Origin: Nansenia antarctica
Taxonomy: Eukaryota; Chordata; Actinopteri; Argentiniformes; Microstomatidae
Direction: 5' to 3'
Assembly (NCBI GenBank): GCA_963989245.1
Contig: OZ022351.1
Coordinates: 13,666,343 to 13,730,342 of the forward strand
DNA length: 64,000 nt
The number at the start of each line of letters is the position of its first letter. The first letter of the stretch is position 1. Positions 1-13,675 of this stretch are shown in pieces. The notes under the pieces are model-generated. The model was given only the letters and a program-made list of their open reading frames with translations, searched no databases and was not told where the DNA came from. The position numbers and the translations under genes were made by a program.

Positions 1-877
1 GTTCCTTCTCGAATGTTGTTGTTGGCTTCTCGACACCACAGACCGCACACGGATTACAGTACGTGCAGACGGGTTTTATTGGGCTCTGGATATGAAAGCG
101 TGATGATGTTAAAACGTGTCTGGACATGGCCACAGCTCATGTGCTCTACTGTTTCTCGGGCCCGCCGTGGGCAGTGTTGGCATTGTGCCTGGGCAGGCTG
201 GGTCCTGGCACCGTGACCCAAGTCTGGCACTAGATCCTAATATCAGTAGAAAGAGCAAGGACCCATTCATCCCGGTCCAACTGAGAGGCCAGCCAGGGGA
301 GGGGCCAGATGGCACCACCATGGCCTCTTGGGCAGTGTGTGCCCATCTGGACAGATCTTGTTATCATCGGGGGGAGGGGGGGGCGAAGAGGAATTTGGTA
401 TTTCTTATGCGTATGCTATTTATGGAATGAGTCCAGTCATAGTTTTCCATCGTGTGTGTCGCTCTCAGTCTGAGTTCAAGCAATCTGTGATCATAAAAGG
501 CAAGGAGACAAATTCCAGGAGGCGATTCAGGATTAGCGGTAGACATTTCCATCTCAAGACCAGGGCAAAACACGAAGACACTGAGAAATCACTATTCAGA
601 ACATATCCCTTCGAGCAGGATTTGATCCTAGCTGCAGGATACGTTCCGTGTCTAAGAGCTTGACAAGGTATACGAGGGGAGCATTATGGGAAAGCAGGTC
701 TGGAGAGTTAATACCCACAGTGCCTCTCTCTGCTCAAATCTCATCCTTCTCTTCGGCTGATATAAAATAGGCACTTTAGATCAGCTTAGCGCTTTGAGGC
801 GATAGCTCCCATCTGACACTTATCACCTCCATGGCTGCGCTCTTCGCCTGGCTGCTGAATAGGTCGATAAAGAAAAA

Positions 878-1140
878 GGGTAAATGGACTGACTTATATA
901 GCGCCTTATTCCAAAGCGCTTTACAATGGCCTCTCATTCACCCATTCACACACACACATTCACACACCGATGGCGGCAAGCTACCGTGCAAGGCGCCGGC
1001 CCGTTCACTGGGAGCAATTTGGGGTTCAGTGTCTTGCCCAAGGACACTTCCACATGTGGCGAGCCGGGGCCCGAACCGCCGATCTGCCAACCTTGCGATC
1101 ATTAGACGCCGGCTCTACCTCCTGCGCCACAGCCGCCCCC
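878..1140 (-). repeat. tRNA-derived SINE, family A, copy 1
   Basis: On the minus strand the element begins with a tRNA-like head (GGCTGTGGCGCAGGAGG, an A-box-like start, then a B-box-like GGTTCGGGCCC). It continues through a conserved body containing TTGGGCAAGACACTGAACC and ends near TTATATAAGTCAGTCC. The same body recurs at 2681, 13676, 49342 and 60204. It is not a functional tRNA gene: the head is followed by about 200 bases of SINE body and there is no tRNA fold. The family name is not known to me. Confidence 0.8.
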
Positions 1141-1375
1141 ACAGCCGAAAGAGCTTGACAAATACTTATCAGTCAATATCACTTATTACAGTGTTTCCTC
1201 TACATGCATTTCATCGTGGCGGACCGCCACGATGGAATTTCCTCCGCCACCATTCAGATTTCTCAACCCCAAAAAAAAAAAAAGATTTAGGCCGCTTTTC
1301 AGACCTTCACAGCGCTAGACACACCCACAAGCGCTGAAACTGGACCAGTCCGTGTGTGTCGCGAGTATTGAACTT

Positions 1376-1520
1376 GAGGCTGCGTTCGTAAATTCGCTCT
1401 GAGAGCCCCGGAGCGCACACTGGGTTCAACGTCATAAAGGGACCAAGTCATTTGATTGGACAAGAGGCATTCCGTGAGTGCTGATCAGATTTCCAGAGCG
1501 TATTTACGAACGCGCCCTGG
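1376..1520. mobile_element. short inverted-repeat element (hAT-type MITE candidate)
   Basis: The left end TGCGTTCGTAAATTCGCTCT and the right end AGAGCGTATTTACGAACGCG are inverted copies with few mismatches and bracket about 90 bases without coding potential. The CAGGGCGCG-type terminus (read from the right end) resembles hAT-family non-autonomous elements of fish. The target duplication was not resolved. Confidence 0.55.
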
Positions 1521-2187
1521 CTGTCACCCGAACACCGCGAGCTAGCGTAGTGTAGTGTAGTATAGGATGCGTAGTGTAGTGTAGTGTAGGATGGAGAGAG
1601 AGAGGAGAAGCCTCTCTATGTGTTACCTATGTCCAGTGTACTAGAACCACTCTAACAGGAGTGTTTGTCCGTGAATAACACCGGCTATGCCCGGGGTAGA
1701 AACACAAGACTATAGCTGGATAAGGTCTACAGGTCTACACGGTCATTTTAAGCCGTCGACCAGCCCTCTACGACCACGGGAAGTCATGTTAAAAGTGAAG
1801 ATACTTCTGTTAAACTAAGCTAAGCTAAACATCGCTAATCGCTAACTCCCTCCTGGGCTTAAAGTGACAAGTAATAACGTTGTGAAAAAAAACGTCAGAT
1901 CAGTGTTTTTGTTTTTATTGACAACGGAATTACATGCTGGAAAAACATGCAGACACAGACAATAAGAGACACACGGGAGAAGTACAGGAAAACATTTTAT
2001 TTTTTTGGGCCATCCTCGAGTTTTGGCTGAAATTACGTCGTTGTTTTGAGCGCGCGTGCGCGTTTCATGCGCGTGCACGCGAAAAAATCAGCACTACCCG
2101 CCACCATTGTAAAAATTCCTGGAGGAAACACTGTATTATCAATATCACTGTCACATAAAACACAGACAAAATAAGTCTCCTTTAAGT

Positions 2188-2189
<2 letters not shown>

Positions 2190-2260
<71 letters not shown>
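2190..2260. repeat. (GT)n microsatellite
   Basis: About 35 uninterrupted GT units. The His/Thr-rich open frame over it is an artefact of the repeat. Confidence 0.95.
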
Positions 2261-2261
<1 letters not shown>

Positions 2262-2680
2262 TAGAGAGAACAGTGAAGCCAAAAGTTCATTGGTGATAAT
2301 CCAGGTTGACATCCTCAGGCCCTGAACAAAGCTCCATTAAACCTGGTTTGTTGAGACACTAGTCGAGCCGAGCAACACTCCTATAGACGCCAGACCTGCC
2401 TGAGGCCTCCGTCAGCGAGCAACGCAGGAGAAACCCTGCCTCACATAACATCAAAGTGTTGCCTTGCGATCCTTCTCAGAACTGTACGGCGTACTGCGCC
2501 GAAATCGCCGACAACTGTTGCCGAGCACAACATGCTAACTGTCTGCCAGTAAGAAAGAATAAAGTCACTTTCAAGTAGAGAGCCCGCGTAGAGCCCGCGT
2601 AGAGCCCGCGTAGACTGTGGACATTTTGTTGAGTGTCCCTCTCTTACTAACAGACTTGTTAACCACCCAGAGAGATGATA

Positions 2681-2775
2681 GGGCTGCTGTGGCTCAGGAG
2701 GTAGAGCCGGCGTCTAATGAGCGGCAAGGTCGGCAGGCCACCTGTCCAGGTGTCCTTGGGCAAGAGGCTGTCTTC
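2681..2775 (+). repeat. SINE family A, copy 2 (5' part only)
   Basis: The head TGTGGCTCAGGAGGTAGAGC and the following segment ending GTGTCCTTGGGCAAGAG match the 5' half of the SINE at 49342. The conserved 3' body is absent, so this is a truncated or decayed copy. Confidence 0.6.
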
Positions 2776-3724
2776 TTCTGTACACCTGATACTCCCTGAA
2801 AGCGACCAAACACATTGCCACTCCCTCAAATTGTTGGGGCTTCAGAGACAGACTCGACAGCTATTCTTAGTTTCATTCATATGGACTGACTTCGTTTAGA
2901 AAAGGTTTGAAGTTAGTGATAAACAGTAGTTTACGGAATGAAGTCCTAACAGAATAGGGTAAGTTCTTCATTAAATCCGTTGTAGAATAATACCTGTCCT
3001 CATCAGGGAAGCAAACGGCGTGCGTGTGCAAGAAACCGACAAGATCATTACTCTGTGTTAGGAATAAAAGAGAGGCTGAGTGTCCTATGTTGCTGTTCAA
3101 TGAGGAGAAAAGGCAGAGTAAGATGGCTAATGAAGGCAGTCAATAAGTGCTTTACTGCCTGGGAGGCTGACCTCACATTCCCCCCTCTGCCTCCTGAGAG
3201 GAAACAGAAGGACTGGTGGTGATCAATTTCTCTGTTAATCTCTCTGTTCTCCTCGTTATTTCCCTCCATTACTTCATTTCTGCGAGGCAGTGCTTCTTCT
3301 CTTGGGAGAGAGGATCTGCCACTGCCCACACGGTGTACTCAGAGTGGCTAACAATGAGCTACAGTCCAGGCTTTTCTATGGTACTACTGATGACGTATCA
3401 GGGTCTTGAAGAGGTCGAGATTCAACCGCTACCCCTTGTAACTCTGTTCCGAGAGTTCCAAGAGAACAATATTAAGAAGCAATATTTCTGTTCCATGCGT
3501 TCATATGGCAGGCGCTTTAGTTAAATATGTACGCGCTTTCTTGTATGTGTGATGTTCTTGCTTTCTGTTGACTCAATAAATAGATCTCAAAACCTTGGAT
3601 TAATTATTCAGCAATAGCATACAGGATCTGTGTGGGCTAAGGCCTCAGTGAGCGACACAGCCCAACATGCTAACCCAAACCCCATCCCCTGAATGAGCCC
3701 TCTGTAGTTTAATCATGTCTTTCA

Positions 3725-4185
3725 GGGTGTGTTCTCACTAGAACATTTGCTTCACTTGAAACGGAGTTTAGGATAAAATTCGCTTTGCTCTGCGTCGTTT
3801 GGAGCTGTGAGAACGCGCATTCGAAGTCGCTCCCGCAGCAAAGAACCAATGGATGCTCCGCTTGAAAAGGGTAGTTTCACTTCGGTTAGAAACGACACAT
3901 CCGTCACTTTGCTTCGCTTCGCTTTTGGTGAGAACGCTGCCCGAGGCAGTCCATAGGAAAACAACAGCGCACGCGTGTTGATCTGTATAAGAGCGGGACA
4001 ACGGGCAATTCTACATTTTTCGGACCAATCAACTACCACGTCTGTTGCTTTGATTGCGTATGTTACTTCGTTTACATGAAGGGCTGTGAGAACGCAAATC
4101 AGAGAAATAATTGATGCAACAATGTGGCGAACTCATCCACTTGCTCCGGGTCTCGATTCGGACTTTCATGTGAGAACATGACTTT
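3725..4185. mobile_element. possible old DNA-transposon remnant
   Basis: Segments reading GTTCTCAC near 3731 and GTGAGAAC near 4171 are inverted. Between them are several short internal echoes (GTGAGAACGC, TGTGAGAACG) and a skewed GC-rich composition. No transposase frame is recognisable. This is a weak call based only on the inverted ends. Confidence 0.25.
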
Positions 4186-4676
4186 AATCATCCAATCCAG
4201 TCACTCTGAGAAGGTGAAGAGAGCAGTGGTTCTGTCAGTGTATTTCCTCCCCCTGAGAGCTCAGCCTCAGTAACTCATGCAGTGACCAACTTGTGAAAAC
4301 AGAGACTTATGTAAGAACTGATCATTCCACTTACCTCTGCACAGTTACACAATTACAATGAAGAGCAGCTAATGGACGTCTTTATAGACTCAGCACAAAT
4401 ATTTGTTTCCAGAGGATTGTGCGAAATAGAGAATATTCGTAGCAATTGTTCTTTTTTTTATGAGTCAACTTCAGTCAACTTGAGCACACAGCTTATCTAG
4501 AACCTCGCGTGAACATGGCTAGCACTTACGCAGCAATGCTATCCATTGTGCTCAGGCAACTGGCATGCTAGCTATCTTCCCCAATCTTAGTGAAGCTTAA
4601 TTGCTGCACTATTTTCTGTGTCCAAAGCGGTAGGGGTCAGGGAGACAACAGGAGGCAGACCTTTGCGCGTGCACGC

Positions 4677-4710
4677 GCACACACACACACACACACACAG
4701 ACACACAGAC

Positions 4711-4748
<38 letters not shown>

Positions 4749-4788
4749 ACACACACACACAGACACACACACACACACCACACACACA
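4677..4788. repeat. (CA)n microsatellite with GACA interruptions
   Basis: Long CA tract broken by repeated CAGACA units. The overlapping His/Thr-rich and Cys/Val-rich frames are artefacts. Confidence 0.95.
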
Positions 4789-5182
4789 ACTGAAGGTCAG
4801 CACTCAGCATGCCTCTGTCAACAATGGGCCCACGTCACAGCGCTAATCTCAACAGGAACCCGGGCAGGCTCTGTAGGCTGTTTACAAACCCTGCGGCTGG
4901 ATGCCAGCCCTGGTTACTATGGAGGTGTCGACACGGGTCAGAGCCAACGCCGAAACCAGACCCTGGCCTTACACTGGGGGTTCTGCTAGCTCGCTAATAA
5001 ATCTGGACGATGACTTTCACTGACTGAGGATGGATTTTGTTCCATAGAGACACAGAGGTGCAATACGACCAGCTTTCAATCCATCTGTCATAGTAACATT
5101 AGGTCAGTGAAAGTTCACCTTTAAACTCTCTACATGATACATTGCTTCTGGTTTCAATAAAGGAGATCCATGCTCACTGGAT

Positions 5183-5252
5183 CATTAAATGGCATGGTTA
5201 GAGCATTAAATGGTCATGGTTAGAGCATTAAATGGCATGGTTAGAGCATTAA
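5183..5252. repeat. tandem repeat, about 20-bp unit
   Basis: Three to four copies of GGCATGGTTAGAGCATTAAA with one-base differences. Confidence 0.8.
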
Positions 5253-5692
5253 CAGCTCCGGTACAAAATCAGCCTTCTGGGAGGTGACACTTTCAGCCAC
5301 ACTCCCTTACGCCAGACTTCCTGTCTGCATGGACAGATGGGAAGGCACTTCCTGTACTGGGGGGAAAGGGTCAAATCCTTGACTCACCCTGAAAACATTC
5401 TCTACAGGAAAATGAGAAGATAACATCACCGTACCGCTTAAGATCATAAAACATAAATGAAAGTTCGCAGGACTGAAGGCATCACATAACATACTCCCTA
5501 TTAGCCCAAACCTGGCCCTTACAAGTAAACCCCTCGGTACAAAACACACTGATTTATCTTGGAGCCGACGGGCCAAGCTTTTATTTCCCCAGCTCCCCGG
5601 CTCTTCTATAGAGTTACCATCCCCGACACAAACCGCCGACTCCCCCTCCTATTCTTAATAAGCCAAACGAATCAAAGCATTCCTTGTGTGCC

Positions 5693-6052
<360 letters not shown>

Positions 6053-6265
6053 GCGATGAGCGCAATCATGCACAGCACCTCGGGTGAAGATATGTATGAA
6101 GTTAAAGTTATGTCCTCCTGTCAAAGAGGCATAGCCTCGTGACAACAGTAGCAAAGACAAATCGCACAATAAATCATACAATTAAATCCATACATACATG
6201 CATACATACATACACACATACATACACACATACTTAGGCCTATTCCGTGTGGCATATCTCATCTA

Positions 6266-6462
6266 CGGGGGCCGTGGTGGCCTGGTGGATAGTGAGTTGG
6301 ACTGGTGATCGGAAGGTCATGAGTTCAAATCCCACCTGGGAACACCACCACTAGTGTGCCCTTAAGTAAGGCACTTCAACCCTAAATTAGAGACTGTCTC
6401 TGTAATCTCTAACTGTAAGTCTCTTTAGATAAGAGTGTCAGTGTCCACTAAAGGGTTAAAAT
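6266..6462 (+). repeat. tRNA-derived SINE, family B, copy 1
   Basis: The tRNA-like head GGCCGTGGTGGCCTGGTGG is followed by a B-box-like GAGTTCAAATCCC. The body CTAGTGTGCCCTTAAGTAAG is shared with the better-preserved copy at 45521. The conserved 3' domain (GTCTCTTTAGATAAGAGTGT) is the usual fish SINE tail motif in mutated form. Confidence 0.75.
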
Positions 6463-8220
6463 GGAACAGATCATGGCAATGCAAACTGCTGTGGAGCCTG
6501 GTGGTATTTGACCACTGAGGACAAGTCGTCTGGGGGAGACTGATGGTTGCAATTAGCCCAGAGTTGAAGCAGTGCAGCACTCTGATGTGCGCGGTGGGAG
6601 CCGGCACACTGCCGGGCGCCAGACAATGCTCCTTAGCAACCGAGGATGAGAAGGACCCTGCTGGGCAGCAGTTAGACCCAGCAAACCACAAGGGACGCTG
6701 GGTAACGGACGGGGCTGTGCTGGAACAGGGACAAGAGAGTGAGCTGCCTGGCTGCCCCCCTCACACACACCGAAAACAAAACACATGCTGCATAAAGATA
6801 AATATATATATATATATTTCAGTAAAATGTTACAAACATGTTACAAACATTTTGAGAGATTTTCCTCATGTCATACGACCATTGGGAACGTCATTTCCAT
6901 GGTGGCTCTTTGACAGGGTTAAGAGTTGAGGGCAGACCTGTGAGGAGGAGTTTTTGTTTGGCATACGTTTGAAAATCTAAAATCCGAGTCCCAGCATTCT
7001 GTTACCATGGAATGACTCGAGTCGTACCATATCTGAATGCCCATAGGCAGAGTTTATAGTAACATATTTTCAGTATTATGCCTGCTGTCGGCACACATTT
7101 TCCTGGCTACAGTATATTTAGGTGTGAGAGCGGCTAAAGGGAATCATAAAGGCCTTGCATCCTGTCTCTGAGGCTCAGAGTGTTTCCCCAATACTCCGCA
7201 AAGCCCAGACCCACCCTCCCGCTCCGCTCCCTGTAACTAGGCAACAGAGGCATGAAAAGACTCAGCTGGCAGAGGCAGTCTCATCAAAGGCAGAGACAGA
7301 CCCGCTCTCTCCGCACAGCCATTTAACCAGGCTAACTCCGGGTTACCATACGTCTCGTCGTACTAGAGGATTAACGAGATTGTACAATGAGCAGACAATG
7401 TAGATTATCGTGGGAGTTGAATTCACGTACAGTAGTAGATTCAATTTGCAGCAAAATTACAATTGTGAGGACAATTTAGAGAGAGAGAGAGAGGGGGGGG
7501 GGGGTGTTAATCTGTCAACGCTCAGAGTAGAAGGAAGGCGTCCCACCTGTGGCAAAGCATCACTGTGGCGTAGCGTAACCCAGACACAAGAGCGATTACA
7601 CACGGAGGTGCCGCCACAGCTGCACAAGCGGGGCGTTAGGACACACCAGTGTTAGGTCGGGGTCCTGCGAGGCTGACGCATGTAAGGGAGCTGGGCGATT
7701 ACTGGCCGGGGCTACAGAGGGACAACAGCAACGGGAGGAATGTGTGACCAGGAAATGGTCCGAAGCCAGGCACCTGCTGAGGACACGCTGGGGGAAGCCT
7801 GGCAGACACTGAGCCGTAACAGTGTTGAGACGAGGGGCTGAAAGATCGTTACAGGCTGGAGCTCAGTCAAAATAAATAAACAGAGAAATGGACACTGTAC
7901 TACTCATAGGATGTTGAGCAAATTGTTTCCCGATATGGGGGATTTAAAAAAAATCATATTACTTCAAGTCATTCTGGGTTGACTGTTCGGTTTGTCCTCT
8001 TTTCCTCTGTGCTGCTTGCAGGACCAAGTGACATGTTTGACAGTTTGATACAACTGTTCCAAAGCTAACGTACAGGCAACAGGAGAGACAGATGGTAATT
8101 GATGGATACAGGAAATGTGGTTAAAGATGGTTTTCTCCCTCCTAGAAAAGTGTCTGCAAAAACCTGTGGCTGAGCCCCCAGGCACCGGAAGCACACCGGA
8201 AGCACAGCCGCAACGCAATA

Positions 8221-8429
8221 GGCTAGGTGCACGATCTCCCTACTTCCTGAAAGGCAACTGGTATGAACATATCCTGTCTCACTCTATTGGTTTAATTGAT
8301 TAATCAGCTGTGCGGTAAACCGTTGGAACACACAGTGCACAGCTGATTAATCAATTAAATCAATAGAGTGAGACAGGATATGTTCATACCAGTTGCCTTT
8401 CAGGAAGTAGTGAGATCGTGCACCTAGCC
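8221..8429. mobile_element. near-perfect 90-bp-arm palindrome
   Basis: The left arm (8221-8310, starting GGCTAGGTGCACGATCTC) is the reverse complement of the right arm (8339-8429, ending GAGATCGTGCACCTAGCC) with about three mismatches, around a loop of some 28 bases. There is no coding potential. A further element end (AAAAACCGTCCAACCCTA) near 8950-8970 suggests it may sit inside a larger, older DNA transposon. Confidence 0.8.
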
Positions 8430-9661
8430 CAAACAAAATCGGTCGTTGGAATGCGATTTCTTTTCAGTACGTTATTTGTGCATTTAAGCAAACATCATAT
8501 TCACATCAGCAGCGCAGCAGCAACTTCAAAGAGACAAAACAGAGATTCCTTATTTGACAGCATCTAGACAACACAGCACAGAGAGTCTGCCCAACCAGGA
8601 TAACGCCAGCACTCCAAAACCAACTCAACCGGTAATCAATCAGCCTACCTGGCTTCTGTGATTGGCTTTGGCTGTGGGTCCCGAAGTAGGGCGGGAATAC
8701 GCCCAATCTGGCAACACTGTTCCCTAATTTTCCGTTCTGAAGAGAAGCTGTCATGATGTGACACGTCTTTTTAGATAGTTAATTTATTGACCGATTATTT
8801 ACAAAATTCACTTTCATAGCATCTTCAACCACACACCTGTATGGCGTTTATTAGCAATTTACGACGTTGTGAATTGTGATTCAATGTTAAAAAGTCCGGT
8901 TTTATGGCGGTTTTGGTAGAAAGCTATTTTAGAAACTGCGGTTTAACCGTAAAAACCGTCCAACCCTACTATACCCCCAAACAATGGCTGCTGAGACGCT
9001 CTGACAAAGCGTTTGATGCAGCCGACTGCTAATGCTGGCTTTTTATCCCTCCGATACAGCAATACGGCAGCTCACTTCACTGGAGTAAACACCTCACCAA
9101 TAGATATCCATTACAGACGACCTCATTGAAGACCTTACAGGTGCAACCAGAGGTGGGGGTAGGAAGACAGAGTGAGTGGGTAAAAACAAATAACCAGGAC
9201 TCCATCCCTCCCTCTAGCTCACTCACTGCCTCTGCTTCAAAGAGATTGGCACTATTATCCACCCTTTCACATCGGAGAGTCGAGACACACTAATCTGAGT
9301 GGACAGCACAGCCATTTCAGAATGATCCGTTGGCAGACTGATACAACACTGTAAAAACGTCTCTGAGAAGACAGTTAGAAATGGGCATACCTAACATAAC
9401 CCTGTCCACCTTAATGAGACCAGCTGGAGCTATAGTATCTCAAGCAGAAAACAGAAATAGGTTAAATGTACGCTAAAAGTTTCAATACAGACATTGTATG
9501 TCTAGACTATATTACCACAAGGGCCGTTGAAAGTGTTGAAAGTGTTGACTTTACACAAATTAACACCGATTTGAGGCCTACAACTGGTGGGTTAGGACTG
9601 AGGAAGGCCTTGTGTCTCAGAAGTTAGATTTAAGTGGACAGTAGGCCTATGTATTGGACAC

Positions 9662-9662
9662 A

Positions 9663-9717
<55 letters not shown>
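9662..9717. repeat. (CA)n microsatellite
   Basis: Uninterrupted CA repeat of about 28 units. Confidence 0.95.
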
Positions 9718-9721
<4 letters not shown>

Positions 9722-10189
9722 AGTTGGCCCTGATAACCCCCCCATGTCTGTGTGTTCCCTAACTCTCTGTCTGTCAGTCATTCTGTCATAATATTATCTG
9801 TCTGTTTCTTTCAGCAACATAGACCAGGTTATGGGCCTGTTCCTGCCTCCACAGGAGATACATTAAACCCTCCACTCCCTCAGGGAGGAGGGGGGAGGCA
9901 ACATATTTACAGGTAGGACCAGGAGGGACCCTTTTCAAGTGGGGCACGGTGAGGCAGACTTCAAACAGGCCTGTAACTGCCTTGTAGTGGTTGGGGTCAG
10001 GGACTCCTGCTGTTTAATGGTCCCATGCATTTCCCAGAATCCTCTTTGAACGCTGGGTTTTATTGAGACACGTCCTGTGTGAAGCTTTTTTGACATTGCA
10101 CCTTCCTATTTCCATCTGTTTAACATTTTCAGATGATACACGTTTTGAATTGGTCAATCCAGAGCGGCATGTTTGAGAGACACAGTCAT

Positions 10190-10321
10190 GGCACCCCTGC
10201 ACTTCAGTCAGATACACAGTACCAGTCAAAGGTTTGGACACACTTTCCCATTAAATTGAATGGGGAAGTGTGTCCAAACTTTTGACTGGTACTGTATATC
10301 TGACAGAAGTGCAGGGGTGCC
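10190..10321. mobile_element. Tc1-like fold-back hairpin
   Basis: The segment reads GGCACCCCTGCACTTC...CAGTACCAGTCAAAGG on the left and mirrors it on the right (CTTTTGACTGGTACTGTA...GAAGTGCAGGGGTGCC), with only a few bases between the arms. The CAGTACCAGTCAAA..TTTGGACACAC terminus is typical of Tc1/mariner-type ends in fish. No transposase remains. Confidence 0.7.
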
Positions 10322-11198
10322 AATATTTATGGACCTTATGGACCCTAACCCTGGACCTTAGGAGTCAGCAGACATCATGAAAGAGGTGGAGGCTGAATTT
10401 ACAACATCAATATAATGGCTACATACTATTCTAGGCACTCTTTGAGACCCCAAAGTTCACCCGGGGACATTCCAAATCATGGTGCACGTCAAGAGGCAGA
10501 GGGCTAGAAAACGTAAACATTCATTACTGGCGGAGGAATTAGATGACCAAATCCTGACCAACCATGCAGAAGTAAGACGTCATGTTCACGAGTGAGTGAG
10601 TTTGTATTTTGCAATCCATGAACTTTTGAACCCCACTCAGAAGTCAAGTGATTTGTTCACTTGCACATCCTTAAATCCTTGACAGATCACTCCTCTACAC
10701 TGCTTAGGAGATCACAGGCTTGGGGCGAGTTTTGAGGCACACAGACTTTAAACGACTATCATCACTCAACAGCACCGATGGATTAATGTCTCAGAGCTGC
10801 TCCGGAAGCTCTTACATGTGATGTTGCCACGGTCAATGAGCCTCGACTTCGTATCTCATCACAGTGCTACTGGATTGCAATGATTGCAATATGCATTTCT
10901 CCTGAGAGGAACTGGGGAAATGACTGATCATGTGCCCAGCATTAACACATATCCCACATACAGTAGGCTATGTGCCTCAGAACTTCTCTCAACTGAATGA
11001 TGTGCTAGGTGAGGTTGTACAGGCAATGGCATTCTCATTACTGATTCATGAATCCGTCCATTTGTCTTTTAACAAATCCTCTCACTGGAGTCATTTGTTT
11101 GTGAGATAGATAATTGCTTACGTACACATTATTCTGAATCCTTTACAAATCAAACCCTTTTCTCCTATTGGCTCCCTCGGGATACTCCTAAAATCATG

Positions 11199-11411
11199 AG
11201 CTTAGAATGATAAGGTTCTATCTCCGTTTAGGGTAGTTCAGAGATATTGAGCGTCACAGTTTTTACATTCCATTATGTTTTGTGAGATGGAACCTTTGTA
11301 AAAATCTACATTTTAAAAATAACACCACACAGGCATTAATAATGGATCAGCTCATGTAAAAAAAACTCAATTTTGACAAACCTTATAGAACCTTATAATT
11401 CTAACATCACG
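11199..11411 (+). mobile_element. inverted-repeat MITE family M1, copy A
   Basis: It begins near GAGCTTAGAATGATAAGG and ends CTTATAATTCTAACATCACG, so the two ends are inverted copies (AGAAT.ATAAGGTTCTA motif). The internal segments GGTAGTTCAGAGATATTGAG and CACCACACAGGCATTAAT are shared with four other copies at 17399, 36851, 46680 and 59279. It has no coding capacity. Confidence 0.85.
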
Positions 11412-11772
11412 GAATGATACATTCTTGCAGTAGCTGTCATTGCCAAGCAGTGCCTTAGGCCTATTCTATAGATAACTGACATTTCCTCTCAGTCCATACC
11501 ATAAATAGTAGCCTACCAGGCGCATAGCTACAATATTCCAGATAGATGGTCATAGCCTCAAACAGTATATTGCATACATCTCAAATATGACATTTTTAGA
11601 TAATTAGTTAATCGCTGGATGTAACCAACACATGTCAGCCTCTAGTCAAAATAATTCGTTTCCTACTCCATCCATCCATTTCTCCCTCTCACTCCCCTAG
11701 CATTGACACTAAACAGGACTCAAATCAGATCCTACTCTCATTAACATTCACCCATCATACCCCTAGTAGCGA

Positions 11773-11774
<2 letters not shown>

Positions 11775-11814
<40 letters not shown>
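11775..11814. repeat. (CA)n microsatellite
   Basis: About 20 CA units. Confidence 0.95.
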
Positions 11815-11818
<4 letters not shown>

Positions 11819-13100
11819 AGGAGATAGCCCTATTTAAGGGATAATTGAGTTGGCTGCTTAGTATGCTGGGCCCACTGTGGTGGCAGGGGGCCAGAGGAGG
11901 AGGAGGAGCCCCGAGTCAAGCTAAGCTGAGTAGGGCCAGGCTGAACCAGGCTAATGAATGACAGGAGCAGACTGAAACCTGAGACAGACACTCGTGTTGC
12001 GGTGAGGGAGCAGACGGAAGGGAGGTCCACTCACAGCCTAGGTCCTCCTAGGAGAGAGAGACGGACAGAGTACACTCCAACCCACAGGAAGAGCCAGGCT
12101 CACGGCACATTAAGTACCACTGAATGATCAGCTAGAGTCTGACGCAGTCTGTCTGTCGACCTGGTTAGAATGCAGGGCAAACAAGGCAGGATTCATTGAA
12201 ATGCAATAGGGAAATACCAGCATATTGTCTGGAATTGACAAAGTTACAATGGTAGCCTGAATACTGAGGCCTAACTTAATCAACCAAGCATGATTCATCA
12301 ATGTGCAGATTTTAATTAGCCCACTAGTGTCTCCCTGTTAGCCGTTAAACTTTAGTGACACTAATTATAGGAACCGCCTGTGGACGTTGCTTAATTACTG
12401 ATTTCATTCATTGTTGAACAAAATCCTCTTTATCTTACACACTGCCACACAGTCCCGCAGATATCCTTTGCATGCAGGCTTACAAGCTTATAGTTCCATA
12501 TAGCTGCTGTTTCAATACAGCAATACAATACGAATCAGGTCATTTGAAAAGAGCAAATAATTGGCTCTCTCTGTCTCGGGTTGAAGTGAGAAATCCCCTT
12601 CAAGATGTGGGTTTAACTTTGAACTTTTGCTACAGTGGCAGCTCTTCTTCACTCTGTTTCCTTGAGCAAAAACACTCAGCAGTGGAGACTATTCTGTTCT
12701 GCTCTCTTCTGTCATGTCCGAGTCTGGAGATGAAATGTTGTAATGTTCACACACAGGCCAGCAAGGCCACAACCTTTTATTTCACAGGTCATTGGTGAAT
12801 CACTGTTCCTAGTCTGCAGGATTTGTAACTGACGCCAACATGGAGAAATAAAAGGTCTAGTTGTCAATATAAATATGAGGATTTATTTACCAACGCATAA
12901 TCCACAACCTCCTCACCCGTGCCTAGTATATAGGGCTATATAATACTGGATATAATATAAGAAGGGGAAGGGCGTGTTTATCGTAAAAAGAAGAAAGAGG
13001 GATCTATGGTGTAGGGATAAATCAAATCCCCTGTCAGTGTACGATGATGGAGCTAGGGGCCTCTTGAAGCACCCACTCATACAAAAGAGTTAAAGGGGAG

Positions 13101-13101
<1 letters not shown>

Positions 13102-13149
<48 letters not shown>
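13102..13149. repeat. (GT)n microsatellite
   Basis: About 24 GT units. Confidence 0.95.
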
Positions 13150-13152
<3 letters not shown>

Positions 13153-13675
13153 AAACTGTCGTCATTGCAGTCAGCAGTTCTCATGGCTGATTTCCTTCTA
13201 GTCACATGCTCGGTGCTAGGGTCACACACGGGTATAAACCTAGCCCCACAGAACAGCCATCAGTCTCACAATGTAGTATCTACAGTTACCTCTGGCTGGG
13301 GGGCAGATTTCTGGGTCAGAGAGACACTTTGTTGGAGTTGGGATCTCACCTTTGCTGAAGTATAGCAAACAAATATGACTGTTTTACATTCGTGTTCCTA
13401 CAGATGTAAAATGGCCTCCAAGCACAAGGCCACAAAAGGAGAGAAACATTGGTACTTCAGAGTTCTGTAGAATTGTAGGCCAACCTGTACCGTTGAGTCA
13501 CAAGTGCCACACGAGTGCTACATTATGAACACGGTTCTTCTCCTTTTCATATCAAATCAGCAATTTAAGCTAATTCAACACATTCAGCTACATAAAAGCT
13601 CTGTCAATCAACTTTATCAACTCTCACACAATGATGTGAAATATCTTTATCTAACAAAGACTAACAACGACATGG

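Noticed and set aside
831..1337. 168-residue open frame
   Set aside because: Its recognisable part is SINE family A read through, and the same peptide recurs at the other SINE copies.
6266..6330. Possible tRNA gene (A and B box motifs)
   Set aside because: The tRNA-like part is the head of a SINE repeated elsewhere. It does not complete a cloverleaf and continues into the SINE body.
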